Shown here piece after piece: positions 52,626-60,674 of a DNA stretch of 64,000 nt. Positions within the stretch are counted from its first letter, which is position 1. Each line of letters starts with the position of its first letter. This stretch comes from Bifidobacterium olomucense. GTDB lineage: Bacteria; Actinomycetota; Actinomycetes; Actinomycetales; Bifidobacteriaceae. The stretch is from contig NZ_JAAIIG010000003.1 of assembly GCF_012932375.1 (NCBI RefSeq), positions 286,021 to 350,020 of the forward strand, in the 5' to 3' direction. A program made the translations under genes and the position numbers. Below the pieces are notes generated by a model, which was not told the origin of the DNA, searched no databases, and worked only from the letters and a program-made list of their open reading frames with translations.

Positions 52626-53519
52626 TTGGTTTCCTGCATCCAAAATCGCATCTGCCGTTACCCGTCCTGTTGGCGTGAAATCGTCGTTGACGCGCCCACC
52701 ATGGTCGTCGAGGTTGCAGGGCTCACGAATCCGAGCCTCCTGTGCGCCTTCCACGAGAAGCAGCTCACGACGGACTTCCAATGGCTCAGGTCGAGCCTTC
52801 CCGACCTGGAAGCCTACCGGTTGAACCGCGCGTACGGGCACAAGACGGGTGGCGGCGGCAATTCCGGCACGGCCCCCGCACCGTTGCGCGAGAGCCTGTC
52901 TGACCTGCTGTATGCGAACGATGATCTGGGATATCCGGGATTGCAGGGCACGTTCTACGAGTGGGCTCGCACGTTGAAACTCAACCTCCCCCCGACCGCG
53001 AAGCCCATGGACTTGGTGGAACGCATCAGCCAGCATCCCCATCTGACCGAACACGCGGCCACGCCCGTGTACGCGCAACTCACGCACATGCTGGTCAACC
53101 GGCTGAAACGGTTCATGGCGGACGACGGGGACGCGATTCTGCTCGGCCCTTGCGAGGCCATCGGCTGCGACGGCACCATGACCACCACGAACGGGGATAA
53201 GACCGCACGCTGTTCGAAATGCGGGATGCGCATGCCGGTGGCGATCATCCGCGCCCAGCTCGTGCAAGCCGTGCTCAGCAGTGAGGCCGCGTACACGCAA
53301 GCCGGCTTGCTGGCGAAGGCCGGGGAGATCGGCGTGAAGGTCAACAAAAGCACATTGCGCTCGTGGATTCACCGTGGGCAGCTCCCCCAAGCGGGCGAGA
53401 ACGAGGAAAGCCAACCCGTGTACCGGTTCGCGGACCTGTACCGGTTGGCGACCGGTTTGACCGGCACGCCGGACATCTGGCAGATCATCAACAACTCCAA
53501 GGAAGGAACACAGCAATGA
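52626..53519 (+). CDS. phage protein with zinc ribbon and helix-turn-helix
   Basis: About 297 residues. An N-terminal CRYPSCWRE..LCAFHEKQL Cys/His cluster, a middle helical region, CDGTMTTTNGDKTARCSKCG (about 200-219) and a C-terminal helix-turn-helix (VNKSTLRSWIHRGQLPQ, then VYRFADLYRLATG). Start uncertain: TTG 52626 or 52620 after GGAAAGGG. DNA-binding is likely. Confidence 0.65.
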   Translation: MVSCIQNRICRYPSCWREIVVDAPTMVVEVAGLTNPSLLCAFHEKQLTTDFQWLRSSLPDLEAYRLNRAYGHKTGGGGNSGTAPAPLRESLSDLLYANDDLGYPGLQGTFYEWARTLKLNLPPTAKPMDLVERISQHPHLTEHAATPVYAQLTHMLVNRLKRFMADDGDAILLGPCEAIGCDGTMTTTNGDKTARCSKCGMRMPVAIIRAQLVQAVLSSEAAYTQAGLLAKAGEIGVKVNKSTLRSWIHRGQLPQAGENEESQPVYRFADLYRLATGLTGTPDIWQIINNSKEGTQQ

Positions 53520-54394
53520 GCCAGCAGATTCAAAACATCCCATTCCACGGCGACACCATCGAAGCCGTCATGAGCGAAGGCAAATGGTTCGCCTCGCTGA
53601 GGCGCATGTGCGAAAACCTCGGGGTCGCGTATGCGGCGCAATACGTGAAGCTGAAAGAGAAGCCGTGGGCAACTATTTCGATTATCGAAACGGTTGGCGC
53701 GGACGGCAAGAGTCGCGAAATGACGATGATTGACCGCCGTACCATGACCATGTGGCTCGCCGGCATCAACGCAAGCAAGGTGCGCGAAGACCTTCGCCCG
53801 AAAATCGAAGCCTACCAGTGCGAAGCCGCCGACGTGCTCGACCGGTATTTCAACGAGGATGCTACCTCGATCATGGTCAAGGCTCTCATGACTCCGGCCG
53901 CAGTTGCCAAGCTGCTCACCGCATATGACAACCAAATGAAAGAGAACGCCCGGCTTGTCGTGCGTAACGCGGAACTGGAGCCGAAGGCCAAGGCGTTGGA
54001 CGATTTCACCGAGACAGGTGAAGCCATGACCTTGCGTGACGCGGCCAGTCTCCTGTGCAACATGGGTTGCGAGATCAAGGAAAGCGAACTGCGCCAGTGG
54101 ATGCTCTCCCACAATTGGATTTACCGCAAGGGCAAGGCGTACAAGGCGTATCACGACAGGCTCGCCGCGAAGCATCTCAAATACTCGCACTCCCAACGTC
54201 TCGGCCAGCATCGCGACGGCACCATGTTCGAGTTCGAACCGACCGTGTACGTCACCCGTCGCGGGCTTACGCTGCTGCATCAGCGTCTCAGCACGGAACG
54301 TCTGAACCTGACATTGGACGAAGCCAACCGCGTCAAGCCCGGCGACTTCCAGCCTATGCTTCTCTCCCCCAACACAGTCAACCCCATCGCATGA
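53516..54394 (+). CDS. phage antirepressor (P22-type AR_N plus KilAC)
   Basis: 292 residues. The N-terminal domain includes IPFHGDTIEAVMSEGKWFASLRRMCENLGV and REMTMIDRRTMTMWLAGI. The C-terminal KilAC/ANT domain has MTLRDAASLLCNMGCEIKESELRQWMLSHNWIYR and VTRRGLTLLHQRL. Antirepressors bind and block the lysogeny repressor. It is unusual that it is far from the switch and in the replication operon. Confidence 0.85.
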   Translation: MSQQIQNIPFHGDTIEAVMSEGKWFASLRRMCENLGVAYAAQYVKLKEKPWATISIIETVGADGKSREMTMIDRRTMTMWLAGINASKVREDLRPKIEAYQCEAADVLDRYFNEDATSIMVKALMTPAAVAKLLTAYDNQMKENARLVVRNAELEPKAKALDDFTETGEAMTLRDAASLLCNMGCEIKESELRQWMLSHNWIYRKGKAYKAYHDRLAAKHLKYSHSQRLGQHRDGTMFEFEPTVYVTRRGLTLLHQRLSTERLNLTLDEANRVKPGDFQPMLLSPNTVNPIA

Positions 54395-54405
54395 AAGGAA
54401 CCAAC

Positions 54406-54906
54406 ATGGGAACCTCAGAAGCCGAAGAAATCGACCTGCCGTCCTACCTCGGCATCAGCGCAGTGGAAGCACACCTCGTGCATCCCGCAGACAACGAAGG
54501 CAAGCATACGCACGTCGTCGCCCACGATATTACGATCATGCCGCAGATCGGCGTCATGTTCCACGAGGCCGAATGGGACGGAGACCCGGATTACGGGCGC
54601 GAGACCCCGAGCACGATCATCGTACCGTTCCACAATATCGCCGCCATCCGTGACGTGGAGACCGTGACCATCGGCGCGGAAGACCTCGATGATTGGAAGA
54701 ACCGTCTGGTGACGGAGCACAACGAGCTGTTGGCCCGCTACATGAAGCTTGCCGGCATCCTCGACCTCGAAAGCGAGGATGGCGAAGACGTGCTCGCCGG
54801 CCAACGTGGACTCATGGAACAGCAGAGGGACCTCATGCGCGCCTATCTGCGCGTACTGGAGCAGCGCGCCATGAAGGCCGGATTGAGCTTCAAGGGGAAC
54901 GCATGA
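54406..54906 (+). CDS. hypothetical phage protein
   Basis: 166 residues. N-terminal beta part (LHIVAHDITIMP-like VVAHDITIMPQIGVMFHE) and C-terminal helices (EDVLAGQRGLMEQQRDLMRAYLRVLEQRAMKAGL). AAAGGA lies six bases before ATG 54406. No family recognised. Confidence 0.65.
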   Translation: MGTSEAEEIDLPSYLGISAVEAHLVHPADNEGKHTHVVAHDITIMPQIGVMFHEAEWDGDPDYGRETPSTIIVPFHNIAAIRDVETVTIGAEDLDDWKNRLVTEHNELLARYMKLAGILDLESEDGEDVLAGQRGLMEQQRDLMRAYLRVLEQRAMKAGLSFKGNA

Positions 54907-55106
54907 ACGTCAAAATCGATTTCGGGGGCTTCAATCTCCTGTGCATGCTGTTGGGCGTCCTGTTCCTCGGATTGAAGCTCGCCCATGTCATCGAATGGTC
55001 GTGGTGGCTGGTGCTGCTGCCCTTATACCTGCCGTTTGTTGTCTTCCTTGTTGCCGTCGCCGCCCTCTTTATCCTTCATCTCTTCAAAGATCGGAGCAAT
55101 CAGTGA
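54903..55106 (+). CDS. two-helix small membrane protein
   Basis: 67 residues. Hydrophobic helices (FNLLCMLLGVLFLGLKLAHVI and WWLVLLPLYLPFVVFLVAVAALF) and a short basic end. ATGA overlap upstream. Confidence 0.65.
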   Translation: MNVKIDFGGFNLLCMLLGVLFLGLKLAHVIEWSWWLVLLPLYLPFVVFLVAVAALFILHLFKDRSNQ

Positions 55107-55321
55107 ATTATTCTCTGCCGAACATTCCCGGCCATGTGACCGGCAAGAAAGCCACATTGTCCATCAACAACGGGGAAACCGTTGTAAGCGGCGTCATCAG
55201 CGACATCATCCTGAGCAGCCGCAAACAGGAGGAATCGGAGTTGACAGTGAATTTCGATGGCGGCTGCGTCAGCGCCTACGTGTGCGAAAGCACGCCGCAC
55301 GAACTGGAAGTGGAGGAATAA
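55103..55321 (+). CDS. small beta-rich hypothetical protein
   Basis: 72 residues, GTG start overlapping the previous stop. Alternating polar/hydrophobic pattern (ATLSINNGETVVSGVISDIIL). The end ELEVEE also carries the GGAGG ribosome site of the next gene. Confidence 0.6.
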   Translation: MNYSLPNIPGHVTGKKATLSINNGETVVSGVISDIILSSRKQEESELTVNFDGGCVSAYVCESTPHELEVEE

Positions 55322-55549
55322 ATGGCGAAACTCACCGCGAAGAAACGCAAGAGGCTCAAGTCCAGCACATTCGCCTTACCGGGGGAACGCAAGTATCCGC
55401 TGACCGACGCCAGCCACGCACGTAACGCGCTGGCACGAGTGGCCCAGCATGGCACAGCCGTCGAGAAACGCAAGGTGCGCGCAGCAGTGCACAAGAAGTA
55501 TCCAAGCATCCAGATCAGCGGCATGAAGAAGAAGCGGAGGAAGAAGTGA
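55322..55549 (+). CDS. basic DUF6582-like phage protein
   Basis: 75 residues, strongly Lys/Arg-rich. RKYPLTDASHARNALARVAQHGT with KVRAAVHKKYP is the DUF6582 signature, often seen in phage protease/capsid and small stand-alone proteins. The start follows the previous TAA directly. Confidence 0.75.
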   Translation: MAKLTAKKRKRLKSSTFALPGERKYPLTDASHARNALARVAQHGTAVEKRKVRAAVHKKYPSIQISGMKKKRRKK

Positions 55550-56073
55550 GCAGGAAGATTCGTATCGGCTGGGAAGATATGCAGCCCGGCGACCTGATTC
55601 ACGTCAAAGGCAGCAACAACACATACGTGTACAAGCATATGATGATGCAATGCCCCGATTACGCGGTAGTAGACTCGGAAAAGACCAAGGCGTCATATTT
55701 TGTCTTTGGCGCAGATAATCCTCGGAATATTACCGCGTTCCACACGATCTGCCGCGATAATTTCGATTACGCGACCCGCCCGGCTCCCAAGAAGCCGCGA
55801 TTGCAGGAGCCGTCAAAACCTGGCGAATATTGGGTGCAAGTGGCTTATGACTTAGGCGCGGATGACGGTCATAGATTGATGTGGGCCAAGCTTATCAAAC
55901 GCGCCCGCATGATCGCGGAAGAATGGCGCAAGGAAGGCCCTTGGATGTCCGTAAGTCAGAATTTCTTCCCTACCGAGTGGACCAGCTGGGAGAACATTCT
56001 CGAACATAATCATGTGGTTCAGGTTCTATCCGCCGAAGAATACTACACGCGCAAGGCAGCAGGCGAACTGTGA
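55546..56073 (+). CDS. hypothetical phage protein (family with 44192 and 46579)
   Basis: 175 residues, GTG start. IGWEDMQPGDLIHVKGSNNTYVY repeats the GD-I motif, and PGEYWVQVAYD parallels the PGxY/W motif of the two upstream relatives. Function unknown. Confidence 0.65.
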   Translation: MSRKIRIGWEDMQPGDLIHVKGSNNTYVYKHMMMQCPDYAVVDSEKTKASYFVFGADNPRNITAFHTICRDNFDYATRPAPKKPRLQEPSKPGEYWVQVAYDLGADDGHRLMWAKLIKRARMIAEEWRKEGPWMSVSQNFFPTEWTSWENILEHNHVVQVLSAEEYYTRKAAGEL

Positions 56074-56104
56074 ACCCCGAGACCCATACCAGAACAAGGA
56101 ACCC

Positions 56105-56215
56105 ATGATGATTACTGCGAGTGAAAGCAACGCTCTGACGGACGCGCTGCCTGTCGCCTTGTTCCTCATACTGTTCGGCCTCATCATCCTTATCGAATCC
56201 ACGAGAAAGCATTAG
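56105..56215 (+). CDS. single-helix membrane miniprotein
   Basis: 36 residues, one hydrophobic helix (ALPVALFLILFGLIILIEST). CAAGGAA precedes the ATG. The stop is one base before the next start. Confidence 0.5.
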   Translation: MMITASESNALTDALPVALFLILFGLIILIESTRKH

Positions 56216-56216
56216 C

Positions 56217-56564
56217 ATGCAACTGTTCACTAGCGATGGTTTCCAACCACCGGAACCAGATTATTCCAAGCCTCTCGGCACCGTCAGCGAGCCGGAAGCC
56301 GCTGATACGCCGGAAGCAACCTATAAGACGGTCGATATCCCCATCGCAAACGTGGAATGCAATCCTGCCACGATCAGGAAGATTTTCGGCATCCCGACCG
56401 AACAGCCCGTATATGAGCTGCGCTTAGTCAAGCCGAACGGCTTTGGAATCGCATACCCGTGCACCATCGAGATCGACAAGAACGGAGACCCGTCTTTCGT
56501 CCACTGTCCCGGCAAGACACCCAATGCCGGAATCATCGTCATCGATTTGAAGGAAGACCAATGA
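56217..56564 (+). CDS. hypothetical phage protein
   Basis: 115 residues, beta-rich second half (KTVDIPIANVECNPATIRKI, YELRLVKPNGFG). No motif. Overlaps the next gene by ATGA. Confidence 0.6.
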   Translation: MQLFTSDGFQPPEPDYSKPLGTVSEPEAADTPEATYKTVDIPIANVECNPATIRKIFGIPTEQPVYELRLVKPNGFGIAYPCTIEIDKNGDPSFVHCPGKTPNAGIIVIDLKEDQ

Positions 56565-56830
56565 GACGTGAGTTTATCATCGACGGCGGCATTGCCACTG
56601 AAGAGTTCCCCTTCGGGTCGATGCTGTGCCGTTTTTCGTCCACGAATGGCGGCCATGTGGGTATTCGAGTGTGCAGACGATGCAAGATTAACCCATGCCA
56701 ATGCAGGATGGCCGATAGGAAGCTGATGTGCACAGTCAAACGTAAGCCAGTCCCCTATTGTTCGGAAACCATGCTGGAGAACCTAAGGAAACAAGATATC
56801 AGCCGGCTTCAATCGGGAAACCCTGATTAG
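56561..56830 (+). CDS. Cys-rich hypothetical protein
   Basis: 89 residues. VCRRCKINPCQC (about 44-55) is a tight Cys cluster suited to zinc or Fe-S. The C-terminus is basic. The stop overlaps the first base of a direct repeat. Confidence 0.6.
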   Translation: MRREFIIDGGIATEEFPFGSMLCRFSSTNGGHVGIRVCRRCKINPCQCRMADRKLMCTVKRKPVPYCSETMLENLRKQDISRLQSGNPD

Positions 56831-57297
56831 ACCATCTCGAAAGCATGGAAGCACATCAATCAACGTGATCGAAACGAGGAAACATGAGACGTGACATGGA
56901 TTTTGTACGCCATATCCTCCAAGTGTGCGAGGAATCCGATAACCCGGTCAATGCCAGTGTGTTCGTGGACAACGAGCACCCATTGAAACTCGTATTGCAC
57001 CATTACCGGATAATGGCTCAAGCCGACTTGGTGGACGCCGCATTCAACGGCACATGGAACGGTGGCACCATGCGCGCCACCATCAACGAACTGACATGGC
57101 AAGGCCACGAGTTCCTTGACGCTACACGTTCGGATACCTTATGGACTAAAACCAAGCAGAAGGTCGGCGCAACCTTGGGCACCGTATCGTTCGCCACGCT
57201 GTCCCATCTTGCCGAAACACTTGCGGACAAGGCGTTAGGCATTTGAAAACCATGCTTAGACCATCTCGAAACCGTGTGAAACACGGTAATCAACGTG
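56827..57297. repeat. direct repeats flanking the DUF2513 gene
   Basis: TTAGACCATCTCGAAA (56827-56842) and AATCAACGTG (56858-56867) recur in the same order at 57256-57271 and 57288-57297. The intervening piece is exactly the DUF2513 gene with its own ribosome site, so it looks like an inserted single-gene cassette. Confidence 0.65.
56884..57246 (+). CDS. DUF2513 protein
   Basis: 120 residues. MRRDMDFVRHILQVCEE at the start, a central YRIMAQADLVDAAF and INELTWQGHEFLDATR are the DUF2513 pattern. Family is widespread in phages and islands with no known function. It is flanked by direct repeats and followed by a terminator. Confidence 0.8.
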   Translation: MRRDMDFVRHILQVCEESDNPVNASVFVDNEHPLKLVLHHYRIMAQADLVDAAFNGTWNGGTMRATINELTWQGHEFLDATRSDTLWTKTKQKVGATLGTVSFATLSHLAETLADKALGI

Positions 57298-57309
57298 TCT
57301 CACACGGTT
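57270..57309. terminator. bidirectional terminator between convergent operons
   Basis: AACCGTGTGA (57270-57279) pairs with TCACACGGTT (57300-57309). A competing CCGTGT-GAA-ACACGG hairpin lies inside. It separates the plus-strand and minus-strand halves of the prophage. Confidence 0.75.
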
Positions 57310-57362
57310 TGAGTGAACCTACATGCGATTGATAGAATCGAACCCACCGTAATCTGATTGTT

Positions 57363-57608
57363 TTACTCGAACTGCGCGGCCAGTTCCTTTGTCCGGTCCC
57401 TGCCGCTGAAATAACGGGAATGCGTATGCATCACCGAATCCAACGAATCAGAACCGATTAAGGCAACTTCCCAATCGGTTCCGACTTTGGCGGAATCACG
57501 CAAATACGCCGGGTCATTGCCCGCATCTAGATATCCGTTGGGGCCGTCATAAACCTTGACACAACGGTCCCCAGTCTTCCGGTTGTACCGGATAATGACA
57601 CCCACCAT
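57363..57608 (-). CDS. small protein downstream of the alarmone synthetase
   Basis: 81 residues (MVGVIIRYNRKTGDRCVKVY, then GNDPAYLRDSAKVGTDWEVA). AAAGGA precedes the two adjacent ATGs; the second gives better spacing. The last gene of the synthetase unit, 34 bp after it. A candidate antitoxin or accessory by position only. Confidence 0.6.
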   Translation of the reverse strand: MVGVIIRYNRKTGDRCVKVYDGPNGYLDAGNDPAYLRDSAKVGTDWEVALIGSDSLDSVMHTHSRYFSGRDRTKELAAQFE

Positions 57609-57642
57609 CATGGTTCCTTTCCTATTGATATCCCCATAATAG

Positions 57643-58386
57643 TTAGAAACGTTTAAGAATGTCACGTTTCTCCTCAAGGGAATCACGTACTTCGATTATC
57701 GAGGACATGGATGCGGTTACGGCTTTCCGCTTGACATTGTTGTCGTTTGAATCATTCAATACCTTCTCCAACGTCGCGACACTTGCCGATATATTCTTCA
57801 ACGAATCAACCACACCGTGGTCATCATGGTCAGGTTTGCCTTCGTATCGAATCGCGCGCCCGTAAATATCCCCCGCAAGCTCATAACAGTTAGCCCAAGC
57901 ATCTTGCAGCAACGTGCGAACCTGCACTTCGCAGAAGACTCCATCCGGAAGCTTCACTATGACGTGCACGGCACGATACCCGCTGTGCGGAGCCTCGCGC
58001 ATATCCGAGATTTTGAACACCGGAAGCACGCCGCCAATCCTAGAGGCAAGCGCGGTTTGCGCATCCAGCGTCATGTCAGCGGTTATGCGCACGCCCATCA
58101 CGTCCCTTACGCGGGGAATCTGCAACGTCGGCTCACGAATCAGCTTATCCCTCAAGGTGTCAACCGTCTTCACCCTGAACGCGACAGTCATATCCCCGAT
58201 ATCGAGTCCGGACGTGTCAAGCATGCCGACTTGCGCCACGACCTTGGCCAGAACCTGCTGATACCAGAGCCGCACTGTCACATAGCTCAGACCATCAATC
58301 GCGTCGCCTCCTGCGATAATTTCTTTACGCAAGTCTCGAATCTGACGTTGAGTCCACGGCTTGTCTGGCAGAATCAGTTTGTCCAT
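57643..58386 (-). CDS. small alarmone synthetase (RelA/SpoT domain, toxSAS candidate)
   Basis: 247 residues, synthetase domain only, no HD hydrolase. RVK (71-73), VRDVMGVRI with Asp95 and Arg100, SGYRAVH (135-141, Tyr137 stacks on guanine), and EVQVRT with Glu153 and Gln155 are all present, so activity is expected: transfer of pyrophosphate from ATP to GDP/GTP or, in toxSAS, to tRNA or adenosine nucleotides. A helical tail follows. Related phage proteins stop other phages. It sits between two small genes. Confidence 0.85.
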   Translation of the reverse strand: MDKLILPDKPWTQRQIRDLRKEIIAGGDAIDGLSYVTVRLWYQQVLAKVVAQVGMLDTSGLDIGDMTVAFRVKTVDTLRDKLIREPTLQIPRVRDVMGVRITADMTLDAQTALASRIGGVLPVFKISDMREAPHSGYRAVHVIVKLPDGVFCEVQVRTLLQDAWANCYELAGDIYGRAIRYEGKPDHDDHGVVDSLKNISASVATLEKVLNDSNDNNVKRKAVTASMSSIIEVRDSLEEKRDILKRF

Positions 58387-58458
58387 ACGCTTATTCTCCC
58401 ATCATTTCTCATGTTCCTTGGCATAGGTCTGCCGGACATATGGCGAGATCGTTTTTGA

Positions 58459-58761
58459 TCAGTCTTCCATGCCTTCGGCGGTCAGCTCCCACACATAATG
58501 CAGATCATCGGCATGCTCTTCCACCCAGTCAAGCACGCTGCGGACATCGGAAGCGCCGAGCCCCGCATGATTCACGGATTCAATAGCCTCGGTCTTGAAC
58601 GAATCACCGTAAGACTCGCTCGCGGCCTTGATGGTCTCATAATCGGATTTATCAAGTTCCGTCGCGTAGGCATTGTACTCATAATCAGACCGCATGGCCG
58701 CATACAACGCCTTGCCTAGATCTTTGAGCTGCTGGTGTTCCTTGGATACGTGCGTAGGCAT
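58459..58761 (-). CDS. small acidic protein upstream of the alarmone synthetase
   Basis: 100 residues, acidic, helical (SDYETIKAASESYGDSFKTE and VRSVLDWVEEHADDLHYVWEL). First gene of the unit, 72 bp before the synthetase. Its charge and size fit an antitoxin for a toxSAS, but no known antitoxin domain is visible. Confidence 0.6.
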   Translation of the reverse strand: MPTHVSKEHQQLKDLGKALYAAMRSDYEYNAYATELDKSDYETIKAASESYGDSFKTEAIESVNHAGLGASDVRSVLDWVEEHADDLHYVWELTAEGMED

Positions 58762-58865
58762 GATTTTCTCCCGGAAGATTGTTTTGCGCATGGCTTACGC
58801 CACGCCTCTGATATGTTTGCTAATTCCCAGAGAGGCCACGATAAACGCTCGTGGCCTCAACTGTA

Positions 58866-59018
58866 TCACTGTTGCTCGTATTCCTTGCATAGGTCGGCGG
58901 CGAACTTGGCGAGATTATCGGGGTCAAGCACATAATTCTCATCGCTCTCCCCCGCTTCGTCGTAGTATTTCCAGACCTCATGCAAAGCGTCACGCATGCG
59001 ATTGGCGTCCAGTTTCAT
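58866..59018 (-). CDS. 50-residue acidic protein
   Basis: MKLDANRMRDALHEVWKYYD at the start, helical. AGGAGGTAATC precedes the ATG. ATGA overlap with the upstream gene confirms the frame. Confidence 0.55.
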   Translation of the reverse strand: MKLDANRMRDALHEVWKYYDEAGESDENYVLDPDNLAKFAADLCKEYEQQ

Positions 59019-59293
59019 TTGATTACCTCCTGATTGAAGTCCAACATGTCCAAAGTCCTCAAGTCACCATGCTTGCCGGAACGGCAGTACAGCCAGATCG
59101 GATACCAGTACCAGAATTTCCAGCCGCAGTAATGAACCGCATGCCAATACCGGTTATGCTTGCAACCGTGCAGCACGTAGAGAATCAGCTCACGCAGCCA
59201 TGCGAACCATAGCCGCCAGCCGGGCACGCGCCGCCAAACCTCCTTGTTGTTGGCAGTGTCGAAACGTTCATAACGGTAGTATTCCATCGTCAT
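59015..59293 (-). CDS. Trp/Tyr-rich hypothetical protein
   Basis: 92 residues, 12 Trp and many Tyr. An amphipathic/hydrophobic middle (WRLWFAWLRELILYVLHG, then WKFWYWYPIWLYC) suggests membrane association. Overlaps both neighbours. Confidence 0.6.
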   Translation of the reverse strand: MTMEYYRYERFDTANNKEVWRRVPGWRLWFAWLRELILYVLHGCKHNRYWHAVHYCGWKFWYWYPIWLYCRSGKHGDLRTLDMLDFNQEVIK

Positions 59294-59805
59294 TCCTCTT
59301 CCTCGACGCGGATAAGCTCGCTGTCGATGACGTCTTCCTGCCAGCTCAGCTCACACGGGTCCACGTTTTTGTCGTACCAGTTCTCGGCTTCCTCGGGGTC
59401 CATGCCCTCTGGACCCTCGAAATACGCCCACTCCTCGGTGGTCACATGCTTGGTCACGATGTAGGAGCTTGTGGGATTCAACACCTCATCGGCCAGTGAG
59501 ACGACGGTTTCCAGACTGTTGCGCAAGCGCGACACCTGCGTATAGGCGTCCTTGATGCCCAGTCCCCCGTCCATGAGGCGACGGCCCTCGGCGTCAATGT
59601 CGTAATCGGCTAACGCCTTGCGCAGCACTGCCGCCACAGTCTCCAACGAATCCCAGTCCGCCGTGATATGCAACGCGGCTTCGCCACGATGGAAGTCGAA
59701 CGACACGCGCAATGTGGTTTTGCCGTCGAAGTTCACCGTCGTCTGCTTCATATCGGCCAGACCGCGTGTCTTGACCATATCCCAGAAATTGCTCAGCTTA
59801 TCCAT
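59290..59805 (-). CDS. hypothetical acidic phage protein
   Basis: 171 residues. TTLRVSFDFHRGEAALHITADWDSLETVAAVL is a beta-alpha unit; the C-terminus is very acidic (MDPEEAENWYDKN to RVEEEE). AGGAG lies before ATG 59805. Charge suggests a DNA-mimic or protein-binding role, unproven. Confidence 0.6.
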   Translation of the reverse strand: MDKLSNFWDMVKTRGLADMKQTTVNFDGKTTLRVSFDFHRGEAALHITADWDSLETVAAVLRKALADYDIDAEGRRLMDGGLGIKDAYTQVSRLRNSLETVVSLADEVLNPTSSYIVTKHVTTEEWAYFEGPEGMDPEEAENWYDKNVDPCELSWQEDVIDSELIRVEEEE

Positions 59806-59893
59806 GATTAATTCACTCCTATTGTTCGGTTAAACGATTAGCCGGCCTATAGAACGCTCTATCGACACGGCTAAATGATGATTTGTATAAGAA

Positions 59894-59925
59894 AAGGCGC
59901 TATAGGGAGACTCCTACAGCGCCTT
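59894..59925. terminator. terminator between TA pair and next gene
   Basis: AAGGCGCT (59894-59901) pairs with AGCGCCTT (59918-59925), with an inner TAGG/CCTA stem. It is flanked by copies of TAAATGATnnTTTrTATAAGAA at 59870-59893 and 59925-59947. Confidence 0.7.
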
Positions 59926-59950
59926 AAATGATTGTTTATATAAGAACGAG

Positions 59951-60259
59951 CTAAACAAGCTCACCTTGGAACAGTTCGGAATGCGAACCGATACGCACCA
60001 TGCGAATCACGGTACGGTCGGCACGCTTCCAATACAGGACAAGCACATCGATATCACCGGCCAAATGGAACTCCCAATGACCGTTATAGTTGCCACCTGC
60101 GTTATCCAGCACATGAGGCCGGTATTCATCAGGCAGCCTGCCGTACTCTTGCAGATAATCGATGGCGTCGTCCAGATCGTCCATCAACTCGGGATGTATG
60201 CGGCTCAGCTCGGTGTAATCAGCGTCGAACTGCGGTTCAAAGATCATCCGATACGCCAC
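59951..60259 (-). CDS. yafQ: YafQ-type mRNA interferase toxin
   Basis: 102 residues of the RelE/ParE superfamily. NYNGHWEFHLAGDIDVLVLYW carries the His and Asp of the YafQ site, and VRIGSHSELF supplies the C-terminal catalytic His. It would cut mRNA at the ribosome when free of DinJ. GTG start shares one base with the antitoxin stop (TAGTG), so translation is coupled. Confidence 0.85.
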   Translation of the reverse strand: MAYRMIFEPQFDADYTELSRIHPELMDDLDDAIDYLQEYGRLPDEYRPHVLDNAGGNYNGHWEFHLAGDIDVLVLYWKRADRTVIRMVRIGSHSELFQGELV

Positions 60260-60567
60260 TATGCACGCTCCCTCAGCTTGCGTAGATGATCATGCGCGTC
60301 CGCAGCCGTATCGCACACCACGGAATCATCGGGCACTACCCCCAGCTCCTTGGCTTCGGCTTCGACCATCGCACGGCGAGTGGTCTCCGTGGGAGTCAAA
60401 CGCATGCCGGCGTAGCGGCGCGTAGGCTTGAACGGCAGACCATCCTCGGCAAGCGACTGGCGTAGGAACATGTTCACCGCAGTGCTCAGGTTCATGCCCA
60501 AGGACTCGTACAGGGCGGCGGCGCGCTCCTTGACATCATCATCAACATTGGCGACTAGCTTACCCAT
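60259..60567 (-). CDS. dinJ: DinJ/RelB antitoxin
   Basis: 102 residues. The N-terminal ribbon-helix-helix KLVANVDDDVKERAAALYESLGMNLSTAVNMFLRQSL is typical of DinJ. The C-terminal part wraps the toxin. AGGAGG precedes the ATG. An AT-rich promoter zone with TATATATATAATAGGTGACAG lies upstream on the minus strand, where the pair would autoregulate. Confidence 0.85.
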   Translation of the reverse strand: MGKLVANVDDDVKERAAALYESLGMNLSTAVNMFLRQSLAEDGLPFKPTRRYAGMRLTPTETTRRAMVEAEAKELGVVPDDSVVCDTAADAHDHLRKLRERA

Positions 60568-60632
60568 GATAACCTCCTAACATATAAACAACTGTCACCT
60601 ATTATATATATATTTTCGCGTAAAGAATGGGT

Positions 60633-60664
60633 GCCACCCGGAAGTGAGGTAAAAACCGGGCGGC
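60633..60664. terminator. terminator after the 241-residue gene
   Basis: GCCACCCGG (60633-60641) pairs with CCGGGCGGC (60656-60664) with one mismatch, followed on the minus strand by AT-rich sequence. Confidence 0.65.
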
Positions 60665-60674
60665 AAGAATCAGA

